64,000 bases of DNA from Tateyamaria omphalii. GTDB taxonomy: Bacteria > Pseudomonadota > Alphaproteobacteria > Rhodobacterales > Rhodobacteraceae. The notes beneath the pieces were generated by a model. The model did not search any database, was not told the DNA's origin, and saw nothing but the letters and a program-made list of their open reading frames with translations. The stretch is from assembly GCF_019802125.1 (NCBI RefSeq), contig NZ_JAHVHT010000004.1:310001-374000 (forward strand), read 5' to 3'. The translations under genes and the position numbers were made by a program. Below are positions 58,597 to 64,000 of the stretch, in pieces; position 1 is the first letter of the stretch, and every line of letters begins with the position of its first letter.

Positions 58597-59703
58597 ATGA
58601 GCACCGCATTTTTCTGGGACGAACGCACCATGTGGCACGGCGGCGGCAACTATGCCTTCACCGTTCCCTTGGGCGGATTGGTGCAACCATTGGCCGCCGG
58701 TGGCCTGCCAGAAAGCCCCGAAACCAAGCGCCGGATGAAGAACCTGATGGATGTCACCGGCCTCACCAACGACTTGCACGTGACCTCTGCCGACGCCGCC
58801 ACAACCGAACAGCTCCTGCGCGTCCATCCTCAAGAATACCTCAATAAATTCAAAGCGATGTCCGATGACCAAGGCGGCGAAATCGGCCACCATGCCCCCT
58901 TCGCCAAAGGCGGTTACGAGATCGCAGCCCTCGCCGCCGGCCTCACCACCGCCGCCGTCGACGCAGTGCTTCAAGGCACTCATGAAAACGCCTACGCCCT
59001 CGCCCGACCGCCGGGTCACCATTGCGAGGCGGCCAACCCCATGGGCTTCTGCCTGATGGCCAACATCGCCATCGCGATCGAAGCCGCCAAATCCACCCGC
59101 CCCGACCTCAAAGTCGCCGTCCTCGACTGGGACGTCCACCACGGCAACGGCACGGAATCCATCTATCGTGAACGGCCCGATGTGCTCACCATCTCGCTCC
59201 ATCAGGAAGGTAATTATCCGTTAGATACCGGTCACTTAGCTGATCGCGGAGAAGGCGCCGGGGAGGGCGCAAACATCAACCTCCCGCTCCCCGCAGGCAC
59301 CGGACACACCGCCTATCTCCACGCCATCGACCGTGTCGTGACCCCCGCCATCGAAGCCTTCAGTCCCGACCTCATCATCGTCGCCTGCGGCTTTGATGCG
59401 GGCGCAGTAGACCCCCTCGCCCGGATGCTCGCCACCGCCGAAACCTTCCGCGAAATGACGCTGAAAATCAAAGCGTTAGCCGAACGCATCTGCGACGGCA
59501 AACTCGTCCTGAGCCACGAGGGCGGGTACTCCGAAATCTACGTCCCCTTCTGCGGGCACGCCACGCTCGAAGCGCTGTCAGGCAGCAAGATCACCGCCGC
59601 CGACCCCATGGCCCGCGCCCTGAACAACCGCCAACCGGGGCCCCGTTTCGACGCCTTCCTGCGCAGCGAAATTGACCATATGGCGCAACAACTTAACCTC
59701 TAA
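58597..59703 (+). CDS. Class II histone deacetylase-like amidohydrolase
   Basis: A 368-residue member of the arginase/deacetylase fold, like bacterial acetylpolyamine or class II HDAC-like amidohydrolases. Zinc site residues are visible: LARPPGHHCEAANPMGFC (two His), VLDWDVHHGNGTESIY (Asp and His) and VACGFDAGAVDPL (Asp), plus the transition-state Tyr in SHEGGYSEIY. It begins MSTAFFWDERTMWHGG at 58597 after GGAGGGTCGG; an in-frame ATG 51 bases earlier lacks such a site. The true substrate (acetylated polyamine, lysine or other amide) is unknown. A repeat block lies upstream. Confidence 0.91.
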   Translation: MSTAFFWDERTMWHGGGNYAFTVPLGGLVQPLAAGGLPESPETKRRMKNLMDVTGLTNDLHVTSADAATTEQLLRVHPQEYLNKFKAMSDDQGGEIGHHAPFAKGGYEIAALAAGLTTAAVDAVLQGTHENAYALARPPGHHCEAANPMGFCLMANIAIAIEAAKSTRPDLKVAVLDWDVHHGNGTESIYRERPDVLTISLHQEGNYPLDTGHLADRGEGAGEGANINLPLPAGTGHTAYLHAIDRVVTPAIEAFSPDLIIVACGFDAGAVDPLARMLATAETFREMTLKIKALAERICDGKLVLSHEGGYSEIYVPFCGHATLEALSGSKITAADPMARALNNRQPGPRFDAFLRSEIDHMAQQLNL

Positions 59704-59764
59704 CCCCTTGACGTCGCAGCACAACGCCACGACATGACCCTCAACATGTAAAAAGGCGTAACAT

Positions 59765-60343
59765 ATGCCCGCGAAAAACCAAGCCGCCCTCGATTTCCTG
59801 CTCACCCGCCGGTCCCGCCCCGCCAAGACCCTCCGCGAACCCGTGCCCGACCGCGTCACCCTCGAACACCTCCTGACCGCCGCAGCCCGCACGCCCGATC
59901 ACGGCAAGCTCGAACCATGGCGCTTCATCGTGCTGGGCAAAGCCGCCATGCCGCGCCTTGCGGAAGCCGCAGAAAGTCGGGGCAAGGCATTGGGCCTCGA
60001 CCCCGATCAGATCACCAAGGGGCGGTCCCAGTTTGACCAAGGGCACCTCGCCGTCGCCGTCATCGAAATCACCCGCAATGTGGAAAAAATCCCAACGCTT
60101 GAAATGACTTACTCCGCAGGTGCCGTCTGCCTGTCCTTGCTCAACGCCGCCCTCGCCGCAGGCTGGGGAGCCAATTGGCTGAGCGGCTGGCCCAGCCACG
60201 ACCGGGGCTTCATGACCGAAGCCCTAAACCTCGCCGACAACGAACGCATCGCCGGTTTCATCCACATCGGCACCGAAACCTCCGCCCCGCCGGAACGCCC
60301 CCGCCCGGACGTGCCGGCCATCACCACATGGGTCGACGCATGA
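59765..60343 (+). CDS. Nitroreductase family protein
   Basis: A 192-residue FMN-dependent oxidoreductase, YdjA-like. It opens ALDFLLTRRSRPAKTLREP (FMN-phosphate Arg-Ser pair), ARTPDHGKLEPWRFIVLG, and has YSAGAVCLSLLNAALAAGWGANWLSGW near the middle. The physiological substrate is unknown. Its stop overlaps the start of the EI24-like gene (ATGA), so the two are coupled. Confidence 0.9.
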   Translation: MPAKNQAALDFLLTRRSRPAKTLREPVPDRVTLEHLLTAAARTPDHGKLEPWRFIVLGKAAMPRLAEAAESRGKALGLDPDQITKGRSQFDQGHLAVAVIEITRNVEKIPTLEMTYSAGAVCLSLLNAALAAGWGANWLSGWPSHDRGFMTEALNLADNERIAGFIHIGTETSAPPERPRPDVPAITTWVDA

Positions 60344-61065
60344 TCCTCACCGCCTTCTTCTCAGCCCTCGGCCAGATCAGCGACCCGCGTTTCCGGCGTG
60401 TCCTGCTCATAGGCATCGCGCTCACCATCGCGCTGCTGGTCGCGGCCACCTCCGGCTTTGTCTGGTTCATCGGCTGGCTCACCGCCGACGGCGTGTCCGT
60501 CCCATGGCTCGGCACCATCACATGGCTCGGCGACATCATCACGTGGAGCTCGTTCTTCCTGTTCCTCGTGCTGTCCATCTTCCTGATGATGCCGGTCGCC
60601 TCGGCCATCACGTCGATGTTCCTCGATGAGGTCGCACAAGCCGTTGAAGACAAACACTATCCTCACCTACCGCCTGCACAGAACGTGCCCATTGGCGACG
60701 CCATCGTGGACACCATCAACTTCCTCGGCGTGCTGATCGGCGCCAATATCCTCGCGCTGATCCTCTACGTGATCTTCGCGCCCGCTGCCCCCTTCATCTT
60801 CTGGGGCCTCAACGGTTTTTTGCTGGGCCGGGAATACTTCACCCTCGCCGCCATGCGTCGGGTCGGACGCGCACGGGCAAAAGAACTACGCCGCGCCCAC
60901 AACGGCACCATCTGGCTCGCCGGTACACTCATGGCGATCCCGCTGTCCGTGCCACTGGTGAACCTGCTGATCCCGATCATCGGGGCGGCGACATTTACCC
61001 ATATATTCCATGGGGTTACAGCGGTTCCAGCGCCCGATCAAAGAAGTTCATATCGTCCAGACTGA
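60340..61065 (+). CDS. EI24/CysZ-domain membrane protein
   Basis: A 241-residue membrane protein with at least four long hydrophobic segments (LIGIALTIALLVAATSGFVWF, SSFFLFLVLSIFLMMP, VLIGANILALILYVIF, LVNLLIPIIGAA) and the EI24 signature GLNGFLLGREYF. CysZ members of the family carry sulfate; others have no known cargo, and no cys genes are near, so sulfate transport is only possible. The ATG at 60340 overlaps the nitroreductase stop by 4 bases. The last 50 bases overlap the convergent DUF1467 gene. Confidence 0.84.
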   Translation: MILTAFFSALGQISDPRFRRVLLIGIALTIALLVAATSGFVWFIGWLTADGVSVPWLGTITWLGDIITWSSFFLFLVLSIFLMMPVASAITSMFLDEVAQAVEDKHYPHLPPAQNVPIGDAIVDTINFLGVLIGANILALILYVIFAPAAPFIFWGLNGFLLGREYFTLAAMRRVGRARAKELRRAHNGTIWLAGTLMAIPLSVPLVNLLIPIIGAATFTHIFHGVTAVPAPDQRSSYRPD

Positions 61066-61291
61066 TCCACCCGGAAAAGATGATGCCTGCGATGATGACC
61101 CACAGAACCAGCGCAACCCAGGTCACGATCCACGCCTTACGCCGCGTGTGGTGATGCTCGGGCGCGCCTGCGTGGGTGCCCGGCTCAATCTCCCCCAGAT
61201 CACCTTGGGTCTGCACCTTGATGGGCAGAGCGATCAGGAAGCACAGCCACCAGATCACGGCATAAAGAACAAGGGCGGATGTGATGCCCAT
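61016..61291 (-). CDS. DUF1467 membrane protein
   Basis: A 91-residue protein with two membrane segments (ALVLYAVIWWLCFLIALPI and WIVTWVALVLWVIIAGIIF) and between them the DUF1467 signature VQTQGDLGEIEPGTHAGAPE. The family is found almost only in alphaproteobacteria, commonly next to the methylmalonyl-CoA epimerase as here; its ATG shares a base with the stop of that gene. Function unknown. Confidence 0.92.
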   Translation of the reverse strand: MGITSALVLYAVIWWLCFLIALPIKVQTQGDLGEIEPGTHAGAPEHHHTRRKAWIVTWVALVLWVIIAGIIFSGWISLDDMNFFDRALEPL

Positions 61292-61695
61292 CAGACCTGC
61301 TCAAGCTCGGTCAGGGTGCCGTTCATGTCCTTGGGATGCAGGAACAGAACGGGTTTGCCATGGGCCCCAATCTTGGGCTCTCCGTCGCCCAAAACGCGCA
61401 GACCGCTGGCCTTCAAATGGTCGCGCGCGGCGAGGATGTCTTCGACCTCATAGCAAACATGGTGAATGCCGCCTGACGGGTTCTTGTCCAGAAAACCCTG
61501 AATGGGGGAGTTGTCGCCCAGGGGGTACAGCAGCTCGATCTTGGTGTTCGGCAGCTCGATGAAAATGACGGTGACGCCGTGGTCCGGTTCGTCCTGCGGC
61601 TCGCCCACATTGGCGCCCAGCGCGCTGCGATATTGCGCGGCGGCAGCCTCCAGGTCGGGGACGGCAATGGCGACATGGTTCAAGCGACCGATCAT
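61291..61695 (-). CDS. mce: Methylmalonyl-CoA epimerase
   Basis: Interconverts (R)- and (S)-methylmalonyl-CoA in propionate and ethylmalonyl-CoA metabolism. The 134-residue VOC-fold protein has the metal ligands in RLNHVAIAVPDLE (His), VIFIELPNTKIELLYPLG, GIHHVCYEVED (His) and NGTLTELEQ (Glu), typical of Mce. It starts MIGRLNHV at 61695 and is coupled to the DUF1467 gene downstream. Confidence 0.95.
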   Translation of the reverse strand: MIGRLNHVAIAVPDLEAAAAQYRSALGANVGEPQDEPDHGVTVIFIELPNTKIELLYPLGDNSPIQGFLDKNPSGGIHHVCYEVEDILAARDHLKASGLRVLGDGEPKIGAHGKPVLFLHPKDMNGTLTELEQV

Positions 61696-61763
61696 GTTCT
61701 GAGGCTCCTCTGGCTCGCATTTGCGCCCTTATCGCCAAGGATGTGGCGAGGTGCAATGTGACG

Positions 61764-61778
61764 TTAACGCGCTGTTAG
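61764..61778. promoter_or_regulatory. CtrA-like site upstream of response regulator
   Basis: TTAA-N7-TTAG (61764-61767 and 61775-61778) is one base from the CtrA consensus TTAA-N7-TTAA and lies 46 bases before the response-regulator ATG. Confidence 0.45.
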
Positions 61779-61823
61779 GCATGGCGACGTAACGATGAGT
61801 CGCAAGAGATTTTGGAGGATCTG

Positions 61824-62543
61824 ATGGACTCGACGGACCCGTTCAAACCAACCTACCCGGCCCCCACGTCCTTGCGCCCACTGTTGGGCCTGACTGTTCT
61901 GGTGATCGAAGACAGCCGCTACGCCTGCGAGGCGATGCGCCTTTTGTGCCTGCGCAGCGGGGCGCGGATCAGACGCGCCGACACGATGCGCGCCGCGCGG
62001 CGGCACCTGCAGGTCTACCGCCCGTCGGTGGCGATTGTCGATCTGGGCCTGCCAGACGGCAACGGGGCCGACCTGATCCGCGATCTCGCCACTGCGGCAC
62101 AGCGCCCGGACGTCATTCTTGGCATTTCCGGGGATTCTGACAGCGAAATCCGGGCGCTGGACGCAGGCGCTGACGGTTTCATGGAAAAACCCGTCGTGTC
62201 ACTGGCCCACTTCCAGGAATCCATCCTGACGCATTTGCCAGAAGATCGCCGACCAACCGGCCCCCGTGCCCTGCCCGATGGTGAGGTTGAGCCCGACCCC
62301 ATCGCCTATCGCGATGACATGGTGCATGTCGCAGATGTGCTTGAAGATGCGCAGGATACCCGGGCCCTGGACTACGTGGTGCAATTCCTGGGCGGGGTTG
62401 CGCGCAGCGCACAGGACACGGAACTGCTGCAAGCGACAAATGCGCTTGCCGCCAAGCGGGCGCATGGCGACGCAGCGGCATCCGAAACGGCCGTTATCGC
62501 TGGTCTCGTTCAGGAACGCCTGGCGGAAAAGATCGCGATCTAG
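61824..62543 (+). CDS. Response regulator with helical C-terminal domain
   Basis: A 239-residue protein. Residues about 15-135 form a receiver domain: LTVLVIEDSRYA with the acidic pocket, the phosphoacceptor Asp in VAIVDLGLPDGNGADL, the Ser/Thr in LGISGDSD and the Lys in GFMEKPVVS. The remaining 100 residues are helical (DMVHVADVLEDAQDTRALDY and onwards) with no DNA-binding or enzymatic motif that I recognise, so it probably acts through protein contacts. No kinase gene is adjacent. The ATG at 61824 follows TTTGGAGGATC. It converges on the GNAT gene. Confidence 0.88.
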   Translation: MDSTDPFKPTYPAPTSLRPLLGLTVLVIEDSRYACEAMRLLCLRSGARIRRADTMRAARRHLQVYRPSVAIVDLGLPDGNGADLIRDLATAAQRPDVILGISGDSDSEIRALDAGADGFMEKPVVSLAHFQESILTHLPEDRRPTGPRALPDGEVEPDPIAYRDDMVHVADVLEDAQDTRALDYVVQFLGGVARSAQDTELLQATNALAAKRAHGDAAASETAVIAGLVQERLAEKIAI

Positions 62544-63271
62544 CCTTGCTGCGCGGCCATGGGATCGTCTGCAACACGCACCAGCCGTGTCAGATCGGAC
62601 AACCGCTCGCGTTGTAAACCGTCGGCATCAAAGTTGCTGTCGGACAACCAGACGCCAAAGGCTTCCTTGAGTGCGGGCCATTCCGCGTCAATGGCTGCGA
62701 ACCAGGCAGTGTCGCGATTGCGCCCCTTCACGACGGTTGCCTGCCGGAAGATGCCTTCGTAGCTGAACCCCAAACGCTGCGCCGCTCGGCGCGACCCACG
62801 GTTCAGCGCGTCGCATTTCCACTCAAAGCGGCGATACCCCGCCTCGAACGCCCATGCCATCATGAGGTACAAGGCTTCTGTCGCGGCCCGCGTCTTTTGC
62901 AAGGAAGGGCTGAAATTGATGTGGCCGACTTCAATGCTGCCAGCCTCGGGCGCAATGCGCAGAAAACTCGCCACGCCCTCGTAGCATCCGCTCGCGATGT
63001 TGAAGATCGCATAGAATTGAAGAGCCGGATCCTGCTCCATATCGCGTACCCAACGGTGGTACTGGGATGACGACGAATACGGGCCATAGGGCAGGAACTC
63101 CCACACATTGTCATGCCCGATATAGGCGCGATACAGCAGTGCGGCGTGGACTTCTGCCCGGAGCGGTTCAAGTCGGGCGTGCTTGCCCGTCAGAACACGG
63201 CTGTCATCCGGCGCAGGCGGTGGCGTCCAGTTTGGAACCGGCGCGGCATTCACTGTGTAAATCGCAGTCAT
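62540..63271 (-). CDS. GNAT acetyltransferase (RimJ/RimL type)
   Basis: A 243-residue GCN5-related acetyltransferase. The N-terminal part RVLTGKHARLEPLRAEVHAA is the usual start of RimJ/RimL-like enzymes, and the acetyl-CoA part follows with YEGVASFLRIAPEAGSIEVG, HINFSPSLQKTRAATEALYL and WKCDALNRGSRRAAQRLGF. The C-terminal tail after residue 205 is extra. Acceptor unknown. The stop codons of this gene and of the response regulator overlap by 4 bases. Confidence 0.9.
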   Translation of the reverse strand: MTAIYTVNAAPVPNWTPPPAPDDSRVLTGKHARLEPLRAEVHAALLYRAYIGHDNVWEFLPYGPYSSSSQYHRWVRDMEQDPALQFYAIFNIASGCYEGVASFLRIAPEAGSIEVGHINFSPSLQKTRAATEALYLMMAWAFEAGYRRFEWKCDALNRGSRRAAQRLGFSYEGIFRQATVVKGRNRDTAWFAAIDAEWPALKEAFGVWLSDSNFDADGLQRERLSDLTRLVRVADDPMAAQQG

Positions 63272-63322
63272 ACCGGGACGTTAGGCAAGGTTCGGCCCAA
63301 GGCCAAGGGGCATTGCGCAGCG

Positions 63323-64000
63323 TCACAAAAGCAAGCCCGGATCATCCCCCATCTCAAGTCCCGGGAACACGGCGCTTTCCAACACACCGCGATCAAGCCC
63401 GGTCAGGCCCCGCATCACCCAGGCAGCATGTGCCCGAACATCACGGGTCGGCATCAGATCCCGATCCAGATAGAGATCACCCTCGCCCAGCCCGGGCCAT
63501 TGTCCGAAAACGCGCCCGCCCTTGATCGCGCCACCAGCAAGGATCATGAGCCCACCCGTGCCATGGTCGGTCCCGCGGGTGCCGTTCTGGCGGGCCGTAC
63601 GGCCGAATTCGGTCATGGCAATGACGGCTGTCTTGCTCCAGGTGTTTCCCCGCATCTTGCCACGGAGCGTGATCAGGGTGTCGGCCAAACGGGCCAGCGC
63701 CGTTTCGATATAGCGTTCCTGGCCTGCATGAGTGTCCCAGCCGTTCAGCGAAAACGCCGCAATGCGCGCATCCTCGGACAGCCGTGCGGCTGCAAATTTG
63801 GCGATTTCCATATGCTCGCCCTTCAACCGCTCATCATCGTTCGCCTCGACCGATGACAGGATCTGCGCTTCGGACAGGGCGGCATGAAACGCCGGATCAC
63901 TTTCGGTCACGAGTTCAAGCAAGCGCACGGCTTGCGGGCTCAGGTCCAACTCCGCCTGCGGTGTCCAATTGGCGACTTCAGCCGCACCTTGCACCAGGCG
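63323..64000 (-). CDS. DUF1501 family protein, 5' end outside window
   Basis: The C-terminal 225 residues of a DUF1501 protein, a family of exported (usually Tat-dependent) proteins related to sulfatase-like alkaline-phosphatase folds. Recognisable segments are AAFSLNGWDTHAGQERYIE, VIAMTEFGRTARQNGTRGTDHGTGG and [19 protein letters not shown]. The function is not established. The frame is open to base 64000, so the N-terminus with any signal is missing here. It is followed by the GNAT gene on the same strand, about 50 bases on. Confidence 0.87.
   Translation of the reverse strand, partial: RLVQGAAEVANWTPQAELDLSPQAVRLLELVTESDPAFHAALSEAQILSSVEANDDERLKGEHMEIAKFAAARLSEDARIAAFSLNGWDTHAGQERYIETALARLADTLITLRGKMRGNTWSKTAVIAMTEFGRTARQNGTRGTDHGTGGLMILAGGAIKGGRVFGQWPGLGEGDLYLDRDLMPTRDVRAHAAWVMRGLTGLDRGVLESAVFPGLEMGDDPGLLL

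Overview
The window comes from a high-G+C alphaproteobacterium of the Rhodobacteraceae (Roseobacter clade). Supporting signs are the protein sequences throughout, an RpoH of the RpoHII type, a PhrB/CryB-type iron-sulfur photolyase, the moeB-like protein with membrane-spanning N-terminus, DUF1467 next to a methylmalonyl-CoA epimerase, and the G+C-rich hairpins between genes. It is ordinary, densely packed chromosome. No rRNA, tRNA, CRISPR array, IS element or complete prophage was found.

Layout. 1-12.7 kb: end-truncated gltX, a DUF1801 gene, a Tat-exported metallo-beta-lactamase-fold protein, a secreted PHB-depolymerase-like esterase, nadE, a secreted 19-repeat MORN protein coupled to an unknown secreted protein, a methyltransferase, an FeS-photolyase with an SDR enzyme, and leuA behind a leucine-rich leader peptide, followed by a gene broken twice. 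12.9-18.6 kb: the cell-elongation operon mreB, mreC, mreD, mrdA (PBP2) and rodA. 18.6-26.1 kb: small metabolic genes, an M3 oligopeptidase, and coaBC-dut-moeB. 26.3-36.3 kb: chaN-like, rpoH, two cobalamin-type genes, GST, comM, gshB-esterase, rsmI-yraN and an LpoA-like lipoprotein. 36.4-40.4 kb: nitrogen control (glnD, amt). 40.5-50.7 kb: a compact glycogen/alpha-glucan operon (GH13 alpha-glucosidase, glgB, glgC, glgA, glgX, pgm) behind two LacI-type palindromes. 50.8-64 kb: a jacalin-aerolysin-like protein divergent from an acidic unknown protein, murJ, a rhomboid-like gene, trpS, a toxin-immunity pair of lower G+C, then VOC, histone-deacetylase-like, nitroreductase, EI24, DUF1467, methylmalonyl-CoA epimerase, response regulator, GNAT and DUF1501 genes.

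The unusual content is concentrated near the right end. The gene at 50870-51784 reads as a bacterial lectin plus pore-forming fusion resembling natterin-like proteins of animals. The pair at 56148-57504 reads as a phage MuF head domain joined to an RNase-A-like toxin, with a probable immunity gene one base downstream and no phage around it. Other points of interest are the leuA attenuator, the twin operators before the glycogen operon, a rhomboid lacking all expected catalytic residues, and CtrA-like sites before comM and the response regulator. All assignments are from reading the sequence; no database search was run.
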